Under the pieces are notes generated by a model. The model was given only the letters and a program-made list of their open reading frames with translations, made no database searches and was not told the origin of the DNA. This document shows, one piece after another, positions 23,616 through 33,001 of a stretch of 64,000 nt of DNA; position 1 is the stretch's first letter, and each line of letters starts with the position of its first letter. A program made the translations under genes and the position numbers. Source of the stretch: Streptomyces radicis (lineage in GTDB: Bacteria > Actinomycetota > Actinomycetes > Streptomycetales > Streptomycetaceae); NCBI RefSeq assembly GCF_003626575.1, contig NZ_RBDY01000023.1:42768-106767 (forward strand), written 5' to 3'.

Positions 23616-24641
23616 TCACCGCTCGCCGAGGAACGCCTCGATCAGCTTCTCCGCCGCCAGCGTCGCCGTCAGCCTGCCCTCCCTGACCCGCTCCGCCACC
23701 ACGGGCGCGAGCTCCGCCACCCCCGGGTGCCGCTCCAGGGCGCCGAGCACGTGGTCGCGCACCATCGACCACATCCAGTCCACCTGCTGCTCGCGCCGCT
23801 TGGCGGCCAGCCGCCCCGACGCGTCCAGCGTCGCCCGGTGCTTCTCCAAGCGCTCCCACACCGTGTCGAGCCCCGCGGATGTCAGCGCGCTGCACGTCAG
23901 CACCGGCACCGTCCAGCCCTCCTCGGCCGGGTGCATCATCCGCAGCGCCCCGGCCAGCTCCCGCGCCGCCGCCTTGGCGCCCTGGAGGTGCTCGCCGTCC
24001 GCCTTGTTGACGGCGATGACGTCGGCCAGCTCGAGCACGCCCTTCTTGATGCCCTGGAGCTGGTCCCCGGTGCGCGCCAGGCTCAGCAGCAGGAACGAGT
24101 CGACCATGCCCGCCACGGCCGTCTCCGACTGGCCCACGCCCACGGTCTCCACCAGCACCACGTCGTACCCCGCCGCCTCCATCACCACGACGCTCTCGCG
24201 CGTCGCCCGCGCCACCCCGCCGAGCGTCCCCGCGCTCGGGGAGGGCCGGACGAACGCCGCCGGGTCGACGGCCAGCCGCTCCATGCGGGTCTTGTCGCCC
24301 AGGATCGATCCGCCGGTCCTGGTGGACGAGGGGTCGACGGCGAGTACCGCCACCCGGTGCCCGAGCCCCGTCAGCATCGAGCCGAAGGCGTCGATGAACG
24401 TGGACTTGCCCACGCCCGGCACCCCGCTGATCCCGATCCGCCGCGACTGCCCCGCGTGCGGCAGCAGGTCGAGCAGCAGCCGCTGGGCCAGCTCCCGGTG
24501 GTCGGCCCTGGTGGACTCCACCAGCGTGATGGCCCTGGCCACATGGGCCCGTGACCCTTCCAGGACGCCCTTGGCATAGGCGTCGATGTCGATTCCGCGC
24601 GGCACCCTCGGCTCCTCGGACGCGTTCCTCCCTGACACCAT
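23616..24641 (-). CDS. meaB: Methylmalonyl-CoA mutase-associated GTPase
   Basis: A 341-residue G3E-family GTPase that protects and reloads cobalamin in methylmalonyl-CoA mutase. The P-loop is GVPGVGKST; VDPSS, the ILGDKTRM switch and the ETVGVGQSE motif are characteristic of MeaB/ArgK; NKADGEH gives guanine specificity. The C-terminal helix (about residues 260-341) is the dimerisation arm. It lies 15 bp after mutB in the mutA-mutB-meaB operon, the normal actinobacterial order. Confidence 0.95.
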   Translation of the reverse strand: MVSGRNASEEPRVPRGIDIDAYAKGVLEGSRAHVARAITLVESTRADHRELAQRLLLDLLPHAGQSRRIGISGVPGVGKSTFIDAFGSMLTGLGHRVAVLAVDPSSTRTGGSILGDKTRMERLAVDPAAFVRPSPSAGTLGGVARATRESVVVMEAAGYDVVLVETVGVGQSETAVAGMVDSFLLLSLARTGDQLQGIKKGVLELADVIAVNKADGEHLQGAKAAARELAGALRMMHPAEEGWTVPVLTCSALTSAGLDTVWERLEKHRATLDASGRLAAKRREQQVDWMWSMVRDHVLGALERHPGVAELAPVVAERVREGRLTATLAAEKLIEAFLGER

Positions 24642-24656
24642 CCCCGCGCCGCGCCG

Positions 24657-26858
24657 TTACAGCTCGTGGCCCAACGCCGCCGCCACGGTGATCAGCAGGT
24701 CGTGCGCGGCGTCGGGGATGACCGTGCCAGGGGGGAAGACCGCGGCGGCGCCCATCTCGTGCAGCGTCGCCACGTCCGCGGGCGGGATCACCCCGCCGAC
24801 CACGATCACGATGTCGTCGCGGCCCGCCTCGGCCAGCTGCTCGCGCAGCGCGGGCACCAGCGTCAGGTGCCCGGCGGCCAGCGACGAGACGCCGACCACG
24901 TGCACATCCGCCTCCACCGCCTGCCGCGCGACCTCGGCCGGGGTCTGGAACAGCGGGCCGACGTCCACGTCGAAGCCCAGGTCGGCGAAGGCCGACGCGA
25001 TCACCTTCTGGCCGCGGTCGTGCCCGTCCTGGCCCATCTTGGCCACCAGGATCCTCGGGCGCCGCCCCTCGGCCTCGGCGAACGCGGCCACCAGACGCCT
25101 GGTCCTGTCCACACTCGGCGCCTCTTTCGCTTCCTCCCTGTACACCCCGGTGATGGTACGGATCTGCGCCGAGTGGCGCCCGAAGACGTTCTCGAGCGCG
25201 TCCGAGATCTCGCCCACGGTGGCCTTGGCGCGCGCCGCCGACACGGCGAGGGCCAGGAGGTTGCCCTCGAGGCCGCCGCGCCCCGAGGCGTCCCCCGCGG
25301 CGGCCGTCAGCGCGGCGAGCGCCGAGCGGCACGCCTCGTCGTCGCGCTCGTCGCGCAGCCGCCGCAGCTTCTCGACCTGCTGGGCGCGGACCGCGGAGTT
25401 GTCGACCGCGCGGACCTCGATCTGCTCGTCGGCGTCGACGCGCCGCGTGTTGACGCCGATGACCGGCTGGCGGCCCGAGTCGATGCGCGCCTGCGTCCTG
25501 GCCGCCGCCTCCTCGACCCGCATCTTGGGCAGCCCCGCGTCGATCGCCGCGGCCATGCCGCCCGCCGCCTCGACCTCCTCGATGTGCTGCCAGGCCCGCC
25601 GCGCCAGGTCGTGCGTGAGCCGCTCCACATAGGCGCTGCCGCCCCACGGGTCGATCACGCGCGTGGTGCCCGACTCCTGCTGGAGCAGGATCTGGGTGTT
25701 CCGCGCGATGCGCGCCGAGAAGTCCGTCGGCAGCGCGAGCGCCTCGTCGAGCGCGTTGGTGTGCAGCGACTGCGTGTGCCCCTGGGTGGCGGCCATCGCC
25801 TCGACGCACGTGCGGGTGACGTTGTTGAACACGTCCTGCGCCGTCAGCGACCAGCCCGAGGTCTGCGAATGGGTGCGCAACGACAGCGACTTGGGGTTCT
25901 CGGGGCCGAACTGCCGCACCAGCTTGGCCCACAGCAGCCGGGCGGCGCGCAGCTTGGCGATCTCCATGAAGAAGTTCATCCCGATCGCCCAGAAGAACGA
26001 AAGGCGCGGCGCGAACGCGTCCACCGAGAGCCCCGCGTCCAGGCCCGCCCGCAGATACTCCACGCCGTCGGCCAGCGTGTACGCCAGCTCGAGGTCGGCC
26101 GTCGCCCCCGCCTCCTGGATGTGGTACCCGGAGATCGAGATCGAGTTGTACCGCGGCATCCGCTGCGACGTGAACGCGAAGATGTCGGAGATGATCCGCA
26201 TCGAGGGCCGCGGCGGATAGATGTAGGTGTTGCGGACCATGAACTCCTTGAGGATGTCGTTCTGGATGGTCCCCGCCAGCTTCTCCGGCGGCACCCCCTG
26301 CTCCTCGGCCGCGACGATGTACAGCGCGAGCACAGGCAGCACCGCGCCGTTCATCGTCATCGACACCGACATCCGGTCGAGCGGGATCCCGTCGAACAGC
26401 TGCCGCATGTCGTAGATGGAGTCGATCGCCACGCCCGCCATGCCGACGTCGCCCGTCACCCGCGGGTGGTCGCTGTCGTAGCCGCGGTGCGTCGGCAGGT
26501 CGAACGCCACCGACAGGCCCTTCTGCCCCGCCGCCAGATTCCTGCGGTAGAACGCGTTGGACTCCTCGGCCGTCGAGAAGCCCGCGTACTGCCGGATGGT
26601 CCACGGCTGGTTCACATACATCGTCGGGTAGGGGCCACGCAGATACGGCGCCACGCCCGGGTAGGTGCCGAGGAAGTCGAGGCCCTCCAGGTCCTCCGCC
26701 GTGTACAGCGGCTTGACCGAGATGCCCTCGGGCGTCTCCCACAGCAGGTCCTCGACACTGCGGCCCGCGCCCTCCTTCACGGCGGAACGCCACTGCTCCG
26801 CCGTGCCTTCGGTGGTCGCGGGGCCCAGGCCGATGCCCGCGAAGTCGGGGATCTGCAT
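24657..26858 (-). CDS. mutB: Methylmalonyl-CoA mutase large (catalytic) subunit
   Basis: A 733-residue adenosylcobalamin enzyme interconverting (R)-methylmalonyl-CoA and succinyl-CoA. The TIM-barrel domain contains RGPYPTMYVNQPWTIRQYAG and the active-site His-bearing SISGYHIQEAG; the C-terminal B12 domain has the base-off motif GQDGHDRG (Asp-x-His-x-x-Gly, about residue 610) with SSLAAGH and GGVIPP. The ATG at 26858 shares one base with the mutA stop (TGATG); a GTG 3 nt earlier is possible. It supplies methylmalonyl-CoA for polyketides or consumes propionate. Confidence 0.96.
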   Translation of the reverse strand: MQIPDFAGIGLGPATTEGTAEQWRSAVKEGAGRSVEDLLWETPEGISVKPLYTAEDLEGLDFLGTYPGVAPYLRGPYPTMYVNQPWTIRQYAGFSTAEESNAFYRRNLAAGQKGLSVAFDLPTHRGYDSDHPRVTGDVGMAGVAIDSIYDMRQLFDGIPLDRMSVSMTMNGAVLPVLALYIVAAEEQGVPPEKLAGTIQNDILKEFMVRNTYIYPPRPSMRIISDIFAFTSQRMPRYNSISISGYHIQEAGATADLELAYTLADGVEYLRAGLDAGLSVDAFAPRLSFFWAIGMNFFMEIAKLRAARLLWAKLVRQFGPENPKSLSLRTHSQTSGWSLTAQDVFNNVTRTCVEAMAATQGHTQSLHTNALDEALALPTDFSARIARNTQILLQQESGTTRVIDPWGGSAYVERLTHDLARRAWQHIEEVEAAGGMAAAIDAGLPKMRVEEAAARTQARIDSGRQPVIGVNTRRVDADEQIEVRAVDNSAVRAQQVEKLRRLRDERDDEACRSALAALTAAAGDASGRGGLEGNLLALAVSAARAKATVGEISDALENVFGRHSAQIRTITGVYREEAKEAPSVDRTRRLVAAFAEAEGRRPRILVAKMGQDGHDRGQKVIASAFADLGFDVDVGPLFQTPAEVARQAVEADVHVVGVSSLAAGHLTLVPALREQLAEAGRDDIVIVVGGVIPPADVATLHEMGAAAVFPPGTVIPDAAHDLLITVAAALGHEL

Positions 26859-28744
26859 CACGCCACTCCCAGGTGGTCGAGGACGGAGGTGAGGACGGCG
26901 ACCGCGTCGCAGCCCGCGAAGACGAACGTGTCGATACCGGACTTCTCATAGGCTTCCCGCGCGTCCCCAGGCCGACCCGCGAGGAACACCCGGCTCGCGC
27001 CGCCCGAGGTCAGCGCCCTGGCGACCGCCTCGGCCCGCTCGGCGTACAGCGCGTCGCTCGAGACCAGGCACGCCACCGTGGCCCCGCTGGCCGCGAGCGC
27101 CTCGGCCGCCGACGCGGCGTCCACCGTCACCGGCTCGTGCACCGGCTCGATGCCCGCCGCCTTGAAGAGGTTCGCGGCGAACGTCGCGCGCGCCGTGTGC
27201 GCCGCGGGGGAGCCGAGCGCCGCGAGGAACACCCTCGGCCGCGCGCCCGTCGCCGCCAGGTGCGCGTCGGTGCGCGCCCGCAGCGCCTCGTACGCCTCGT
27301 CCCTGCGCACCCGAGGCAGCCCGCCGCCCGGCGGCCTCGGCGCGGGCTCGCGCACCACGGGCGCCTGCTCGGGCTCGGGGAACTCGCTGACGCCGGTGAC
27401 CGGTTCGCGGCGGGTCGCGAGCCGCGCCGAACGCCGTTCCCACGTGTCGGAGAGCCGCGCGGCCACCAGGCCCGAGCCGAGCGCGGCGGCCTGGCCGCCC
27501 GCCCCCTCGATCTCCTGGAACCACGCCCACGCCGCCTGGCTCAGATCGTGCGTCAGCCGCTCCACGTACCACGAGCCGCCCGCGGGGTCGATGACCCGCG
27601 CCAGGTGCGACTCCTCCATCAGCACGGCCGAGGTGTTACGGGCCACGCGCCGCGCGAACGCGTCGGGCAGGCCGAGCTCGTCGTCGAACGGCAGCACCGT
27701 CACCGCGTCCGCGCCACCCGTCCCCGCGGCCAGGCAGGCCACGGTGGTGCGCAGCATGTTCACCCACGGGTCGCGGCGGGCCATCATCACGGGCGACGTC
27801 ACCGCGTGCTGCCGCTGCGCCCGCCCGGCGGGCGCCACCCCGCAGACCTCCGCGACCCGCGCCCACAGCCGCCGCGCGGCCCGCAGCTTGGCGATCGTCA
27901 GGAACTGGTCGGCGGTGGCCGCGTACCTGAACTCCAGCAGCGCGCACGCCGCGTCCACCGGCAGCCCGGCCGCGGTGAGGTCCCGCAGATAGGCGACGCC
28001 GGTGGCCAGCGAGCAGCCGAGCTCCTGCGCCGCCGAGCCGCCCGCCTCGTGGTACGGCAGCGCGTCGACGGTCAGCGCCGTCACCCTGGGCAGCTCCCGG
28101 TGGTACCGGGCGGCCGACTCGGCCGCGGCGGCGGAGCGTTCGGCGAGGTCCGACGTGTCGCCCGTGCGGGCCGCGAGGCCCAGCGGGTCGGCGCCCAGGT
28201 GGCCGAGCGCGTCCTGGGGCGCGACGCCACGCGCCGCGAACAGCGCGATCAGCTCCCGCGCCGCCGCCTCCGTCTCGGCGCCCGCGTCGAGCACGACGGG
28301 CGCCAGGTCGAACAGCACGCCGTCGAGCGCCCTGCCGAGGTCGGCCACGGGAACGCCCCCCGCGCCGACCGTCAGCCACACCGACGTGGCGCCCCCCTCG
28401 AGATCGGCGAGCACCGCCTCGTTGGTCCGCACCGGATCGGGGTCCGTGTGCCGCTGCCGCACGTCCCACCCCGAGACCGCGGTCCCCGCGGCCCCGCCCC
28501 CGCGCACGAACGGCGGGAAGCCGGGGAATCCCGGGTCGTCCACCGCGTCCTCCGCGGTGTACAGCGGCCGGGTGACGAGCCCGTCCTCCAGCCGCGTCGC
28601 CAGCGCGTCCTCGACCGCGCGCCCCGCCAGCTCACCCTTGCCCGCCTTGCGCAACACCCCGGCCACGAGGCGCTGCCACTGCTCGCGGGTGGCCTCGGGG
28701 AACTCGGCGGCCAGCGGGAGCCCCTCATCAGTCACGACCGTCAT
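26858..28744 (-). CDS. mutA: Methylmalonyl-CoA mutase small (structural) subunit
   Basis: A 628-residue homologue of mutB that pairs with it but does not bind B12. The barrel half is visible (LVTRPLYTAED, GWDVRQRH, LPYHEAGGSAAQELG, VIDPAGGSWYVE) and the C-terminal flavodoxin-like domain lacks the Asp-x-His-x-x-Gly motif (AALGSPAAHTARATF instead), as expected for this subunit. It is the first gene of the operon. A TAGAGT-like -10 lies so close to the ATG that the mRNA may be leaderless; no ribosome binding site is seen. Confidence 0.94.
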   Translation of the reverse strand: MTVVTDEGLPLAAEFPEATREQWQRLVAGVLRKAGKGELAGRAVEDALATRLEDGLVTRPLYTAEDAVDDPGFPGFPPFVRGGGAAGTAVSGWDVRQRHTDPDPVRTNEAVLADLEGGATSVWLTVGAGGVPVADLGRALDGVLFDLAPVVLDAGAETEAAARELIALFAARGVAPQDALGHLGADPLGLAARTGDTSDLAERSAAAAESAARYHRELPRVTALTVDALPYHEAGGSAAQELGCSLATGVAYLRDLTAAGLPVDAACALLEFRYAATADQFLTIAKLRAARRLWARVAEVCGVAPAGRAQRQHAVTSPVMMARRDPWVNMLRTTVACLAAGTGGADAVTVLPFDDELGLPDAFARRVARNTSAVLMEESHLARVIDPAGGSWYVERLTHDLSQAAWAWFQEIEGAGGQAAALGSGLVAARLSDTWERRSARLATRREPVTGVSEFPEPEQAPVVREPAPRPPGGGLPRVRRDEAYEALRARTDAHLAATGARPRVFLAALGSPAAHTARATFAANLFKAAGIEPVHEPVTVDAASAAEALAASGATVACLVSSDALYAERAEAVARALTSGGASRVFLAGRPGDAREAYEKSGIDTFVFAGCDAVAVLTSVLDHLGVA

Positions 28745-29319
28745 GCACCGACTCTATGCCGCGCGGCTAAACGCGCCCCAAAGCAGAACGCTACGGTCGC
28801 TGTGACCCCAGCCACGCCACGTCTCGCCGTGCCTTGCGATGGGGTGGGTGCGGGGTGCTGGCGCACCCCGCGCCCCGCGCCCGCCGTTCCGCGGCTCCGC
28901 CGCTCCGTCGCCTCCGGCGAGGTCTCCCGGACGCGGTCCGGCACCTTGGCCTTCGGCGTTGGGGTCGGTGCGGAGCGGCGACCTGCCGTCGGGCGGTCCG
29001 GGTGGTCGGGGCGGAGTTGGCGCTGCCGCGAGCACCGGACGTTGTCCGGTCGCCTTCGGCGGGCCCCGGGCCCTGGCTCGGCTGCGCGGGGGCCCGTCCC
29101 GGGGCTGGTGCGGAGTGGCGGGCTGTCCGGTGGTCGGGGCGGAGTTGGTGCGGGGTTGCGGGGCCCGGGCGTTGTCCGGCGGCCTTCCGAGGGGCCCGTT
29201 CGTTGTCCGGGGCCGGTGTCGCGAGGTGCCCTCGCTCGCAGGGGGCGGACCCGCCCCGGGGGGCCGGAGGGCCCCCGGGCCCGCGCCTGAGCGGTGCTGC
29301 CCGGGCAACGCCCGGGGCC
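28745..29319. other. 575-bp gap with degenerate GC-rich direct repeats, no gene seen
   Basis: No frame here has protein-like composition; the long minus frame is Pro/Arg/Gly low complexity. Two imperfect copies of a ~65-bp block begin TGGTCGGGGCGGAGTTGG at about 29003 and 29131, each followed by GTTGTCCGG, a CCTTC(G/C) stretch and a run of GGGCCC type. Shorter pieces (TTGTCCGG, GGTGCGGAG) recur between 28960 and 29210. The mutA promoter should lie at the left end. Confidence 0.6.
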
Positions 29320-29964
29320 TCAGCCGAGGATTCCTCTGTCGTACGCCGCCGCCACCGCCGCCGCGCGGTCGTTGGCGCCGAGCTTCGCGAACACGTGCGC
29401 CAGGTGCGTCTTCACCGTTGCCTCGCTGATGAACAGCTCCGCGGCGATCCTGCGGTTGGACGTGCCCTTGGCGACCAGCCTCAGCACCTCGCGTTCACGC
29501 GCGCTCAGCGGCTCGTTCCGCGGGCCCCGCACGCGGGAGACCAGGCGTGACGCGACGGCGGGGGAGAGGACCGTTCTCCCGTCGGCCGCCGCCCGCACCG
29601 CCGTGAACAGCTCGTCGCGCGGCGCGTCCTTCAGCAGGTAGCCGGTCGCCCCCGCCTCGATCGCGGGCAGCGTGTCGGAGTCCGTGTCATACGTCGTCAG
29701 CACGAGTACCCGCGCCCGCACCCCCGACCGGCCGAGCTCCCTGATCGCCGCCACCCCGCCGCCGCCCGGCATCCGCAGGTCCATCAGCACCACGTCCGGG
29801 TCGAGCGCCACCGCGAGCCGCACCCCCTCCACCCCGTCCGCCGCCTCGCCGAGCACCGCGAACCCGGGCGACGCCGCGAACATGCCGCGCAGCCCGTCCC
29901 GCACCACGGGGTGGTCGTCCACGATCAGCAGCGTGATCACCCGCCCGCCCTCCGCCTCAGCCAT
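29320..29964 (-). CDS. NarL/LuxR-type response regulator
   Basis: A 214-residue regulator. The receiver domain has LLIVDDHPVVRDGL, the phospho-acceptor Asp in VVLMDLRMPG (about residue 62), LTTYD and the switch Lys in YLLKDAP. The C-terminal LuxR helix-turn-helix is LSAREREVLRLVAKGTSN followed by ISEATVKTHLAHVF. The ATG overlaps the histidine kinase stop by 8 nt. It probably controls the linked ABC-2 transporter, as is common for this arrangement. Confidence 0.92.
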   Translation of the reverse strand: MAEAEGGRVITLLIVDDHPVVRDGLRGMFAASPGFAVLGEAADGVEGVRLAVALDPDVVLMDLRMPGGGGVAAIRELGRSGVRARVLVLTTYDTDSDTLPAIEAGATGYLLKDAPRDELFTAVRAAADGRTVLSPAVASRLVSRVRGPRNEPLSAREREVLRLVAKGTSNRRIAAELFISEATVKTHLAHVFAKLGANDRAAAVAAAYDRGILG

Positions 29965-31258
29965 GGCGCGCCCCCGCCGCCACCGGCACCACGGGCAGCC
30001 GCGCCGACACCGCCGTGCCCTGGCCCGGCTCCGACTCGACGTCCACGCTGCCCGCGACCCGCTCCGCCCTCGCCCGCATCCCGCCGAGCCCGAACCCCCC
30101 GCCGCCGCCCGCCCGTTGCGGCAGCGCGGCGACGTCGAAGCCGCGCCCGTCGTCCCGCACGTCCAGCGTCACCTCGTCCTCCATGTACGACAGGGTCACC
30201 CCGATCCGGCTCGCGCCCGCGTGCCGCCCGGCGTTGGCCAGGGCCTCCTGCGCGATGCGCAGCAGCGTCGCCTCGATCTCGTCGTGCAGCGGCTCGACCG
30301 CGCCGGTCACCGTGAACTCCACCGGCGTCCCGGCCGCCCGCGCGCTCACCGCGGCGATCTTCCGCAACGCCTCGGGCAGCGCGTCGTGTTCGAGCGCGGC
30401 CGGGCCGAGGTCCCGCACCGAGCGGCGCGCCTCCCCGAGGCTCTCGCGCGCCAGCGCGGCCGCCCGCGCCACATGGGCGCGCGCCGCGTCCCGGTCCGGC
30501 GTGTCCTGCGCCGCCTGGAGCTGGGTGACGACCCCGGCGAGCCCCTGGGCGATGGTGTCGTGGATCTCGGCGGCCAGTCGGTTCCGCTCGTCCTGCACCC
30601 CCGCCTCCCTGGCCTGCACGAGGAGCTGGGCGTGCAGCCCCGCGTTCTCCGCGAGGGCCTGTTCGAGCCGGGCGTTGGCCCGCCCGAGCGCCTCGATCGT
30701 GGCCGCCTTGGCCCTGGAACGCTCCTCCTCCCGCAGCCCCAGCGTTCCGAAGATCGTCGTGAGCGAGACGTGCAGCGCGAACAGCGCGCCGAACACCACC
30801 CACTGCGTCGCCTCCTGGGGCGGCAGCCCGCCGGACTGCGACCCCGCCATCGTCACCGCCGTCGCCCCGAACCCGACCCACAACCACCGCCCGCTCAGGA
30901 TGTGGGCCCCGTCGAAGTAGCCGATCAGGCCGTAGATCGCGAAGAACGGGTTCAGCCAGGACAGCGCGAACGCCAACCCCGTCCGCAGCGCGTAGTACAG
31001 CCGCCCCGCGGGGGAGGGCGCCGCCGGGTCGTCCGACGTCCGCCACCACCAGCGTTGCAACGCCACGGCCGCGGCGAGCAGCGGCACCGCCGCCCATCTG
31101 TCGCCCGTCGTCATCAGCGCCTCGCTCGACGCCGCCGACAGCGCCGTGCCCAGGCCCAGCAGCGCATGGGGGCCATGGCGGAAGAAGCGCCGCCACCACC
31201 GGTCGACGCCGTCGCGCCCCGCGGGCGTGCCTTCCGTCCCCTCCATGCCCCCCAGCAT
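29957..31258 (-). CDS. NarL-family sensor histidine kinase
   Basis: A 433-residue membrane kinase. About five hydrophobic segments fill residues 25-180; a coiled-coil linker (EEERSRAKAATIEALGRANA) leads to the HisKA_3 domain with the phospho-His in RNRLAAEIHDTIAQGL; the ATPase domain has EALANAGRHAGA (N box), DDGRGFD and GFGLGGMRARAE. The start at 31258 is tentative; an ATG at 31246 is equally usable. It lies 8 bp after the ABC permease, so transporter and sensor form one operon, typical of cell-envelope stress or drug-efflux modules. Confidence 0.9.
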   Translation of the reverse strand: MLGGMEGTEGTPAGRDGVDRWWRRFFRHGPHALLGLGTALSAASSEALMTTGDRWAAVPLLAAAVALQRWWWRTSDDPAAPSPAGRLYYALRTGLAFALSWLNPFFAIYGLIGYFDGAHILSGRWLWVGFGATAVTMAGSQSGGLPPQEATQWVVFGALFALHVSLTTIFGTLGLREEERSRAKAATIEALGRANARLEQALAENAGLHAQLLVQAREAGVQDERNRLAAEIHDTIAQGLAGVVTQLQAAQDTPDRDAARAHVARAAALARESLGEARRSVRDLGPAALEHDALPEALRKIAAVSARAAGTPVEFTVTGAVEPLHDEIEATLLRIAQEALANAGRHAGASRIGVTLSYMEDEVTLDVRDDGRGFDVAALPQRAGGGGGFGLGGMRARAERVAGSVDVESEPGQGTAVSARLPVVPVAAGARHG

Positions 31259-31266
31259 GCCGCGCC

Positions 31267-32007
31267 CTACTCCCACCGGAACCAACGGGCCGCCACCCCG
31301 AGGAACAGCAGCCCCCACACCCCGGTGACCGCCACGTCGAGGCCGTGCGGCCAGTTCCCGGCGGCCGCCCGGTCGAGCGCCGCGGCCGAGGCCCCGAACG
31401 GCGTCAGCTCCACCACGTCCCCGAGCAGCCCCGGCATCGTGCTCACCGGCACATAGACGCCCGCGCTGAACATCGCGGGAAAGAAGATGACCAGCCCCAG
31501 GGTCTGCGCTGCCTTGGCGCTCGGCGTGAGCGCGGCGATCATCCCGCCGAGCGCGAGCGACGTGAACGCCGCGAGCAGCACGGCGAGTCCGTAGCCCACC
31601 GGCTGCCCGGCCGGTTCGACGTCGAACGCCAGCCACCCGACGGCCAGCGTGAGCGCCACCGCGACCAGCACCGCGCCCCCGTGCACCGCGAGCTGCGCGG
31701 CCAGCAGCGACGAGGGGCGCGCGGGCGTGGCGGACAGGCGCCGCAGGATGCCGCGCTCCCGGTACCCGCTGAGCACCACCGGCATCGACTGCACCCCCGC
31801 CATGATCATGGCGAGCAGCACGGCGATCGGCACATAGAGGTCGACCACCCGCAGCCCGTCGAGCTCCTCGTCGACCTCGCGGAACGCGGGCACCAGGCCG
31901 AGCGCGGTCAGCAGCAGCGCGGGAAAGGCGACGATCCAGAAGAGCGCGCCGGGCTCCCGCGCGAACAGGCGCGCCTCCGTCCTCAGCACGACGGTCGTGG
32001 CGGTCAT
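31267..32007 (-). CDS. ABC-2 type transporter permease
   Basis: A 246-residue permease with six hydrophobic segments, the first at FWIVAFPALLLTALGLVPA; SGYRERGILRRLSATP is the cytoplasmic loop typical of ABC-2 daunorubicin-type exporters, followed by the LGLVIFFPAMFSAGVYVP segments. ATGA overlap with the ATPase gene. It exports an unknown lipophilic substrate, perhaps a drug, and pairs with the ATPase next to it. Confidence 0.9.
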   Translation of the reverse strand: MTATTVVLRTEARLFAREPGALFWIVAFPALLLTALGLVPAFREVDEELDGLRVVDLYVPIAVLLAMIMAGVQSMPVVLSGYRERGILRRLSATPARPSSLLAAQLAVHGGAVLVAVALTLAVGWLAFDVEPAGQPVGYGLAVLLAAFTSLALGGMIAALTPSAKAAQTLGLVIFFPAMFSAGVYVPVSTMPGLLGDVVELTPFGASAAALDRAAAGNWPHGLDVAVTGVWGLLFLGVAARWFRWE

Positions 32008-32909
32008 GGCCTGTCCCCCTCCGTCAGGTCGAGATAGGCGTCGTCGAGCGACGCGCTCTCCACGCGCAGCCGCCCTGCGGTGAGCCCGCGCCGGGCGATC
32101 AGCGCCATCGCGGCGTTCACGGTCTCCTCGCTCCCGCGCACCGTCACGCGGCCGTCCTTGCGCGCCACGTCCGTCGCGCCCGGCAGCGCGGCCAACTCCC
32201 CTTCGGGCAACGGCCCCGACGGCACGAACGACATCACCGTCGACCCCGCCGCCCGCCCGATCAGCCCCACCGGGGTGTCGAGCGCGGTGATCCGGCCCCC
32301 GTCGATCAGCGCCACCCGGTCGCACAGGTGCCGCGCCTCCTCCATGAAGTGTGTGACCAGCACGACCGTCACACCCGAGTCGCGCACGCGCTCGATCAGC
32401 CGCCACGTGTTCCGCCGCCCGCGCGGATCGAGCCCGGTGGTCAGCTCGTCGAGCACCACCACGCGGGGCCGCCCGATGAGCGCGAGCGCGATGAACAGCC
32501 GCTGCCGCTGCCCGCCCGACAGCTTCCCGAACCGCGCCCCGATCCGGTCGGCAAGACCCAACTCCTCCACCAACTCCCGCCAGTCGGCGGGCCGTTCGTA
32601 GAAGGCGGCATACAGCTCCAACGCCTCGCGCACGGTGAGCTTCTCCTGCACCTCGCTGCGTTGCAGCTGCACCCCGACCACGCGGGTCAACGCCTCACGC
32701 TCGGCCACGGGGTCGAGCCCCGCCACCCTGACCCGCCCCTCGTCGGCCACCCGCAGCCCCGAGACGCACTCGACGGTGGTGGTCTTCCCCGCGCCGTTGG
32801 GGCCGAGGATCCCGAAGATCTCTCCGTCGTCGACGGAGAACGACACCCCGTCGACGACGGGGCGGCCCCCGTACGCCTTGCGCAGCCCGGCCACTTCGAT
32901 GATTGCCAT
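32004..32909 (-). CDS. ABC transporter ATP-binding protein (daunorubicin-resistance type)
   Basis: A 301-residue ATPase. Walker A is GPNGAGKTTT, the Q-loop is in VGVQLQRSE, the signature is LSGGQRQRL, Walker B VVVLDELTTGLDP, and the switch His is in LVTHFMEEA. The C-terminal 80 residues form the extra domain of drug-export ATPases (DUF4162-like). First gene of the four-gene transporter/two-component operon. The 720-bp palindrome lies immediately upstream. Confidence 0.93.
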   Translation of the reverse strand: MAIIEVAGLRKAYGGRPVVDGVSFSVDDGEIFGILGPNGAGKTTTVECVSGLRVADEGRVRVAGLDPVAEREALTRVVGVQLQRSEVQEKLTVREALELYAAFYERPADWRELVEELGLADRIGARFGKLSGGQRQRLFIALALIGRPRVVVLDELTTGLDPRGRRNTWRLIERVRDSGVTVVLVTHFMEEARHLCDRVALIDGGRITALDTPVGLIGRAAGSTVMSFVPSGPLPEGELAALPGATDVARKDGRVTVRGSEETVNAAMALIARRGLTAGRLRVESASLDDAYLDLTEGDRP

Positions 32910-33001
32910 GGGGTCAGCGTGCGGCCGGGCCCGCTGTCGTCACATCGGCCAAGTCGCTCGTCCCGGCATCAGCCGATCGGTGGATGGGGGATGAGGGCGA
33001 C

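Noticed and set aside
28754..29308. 184-codon open frame on the minus strand
   Set aside because: Pro/Arg/Gly low-complexity translation and no domain; caused by high GC in a repeat-rich gap.
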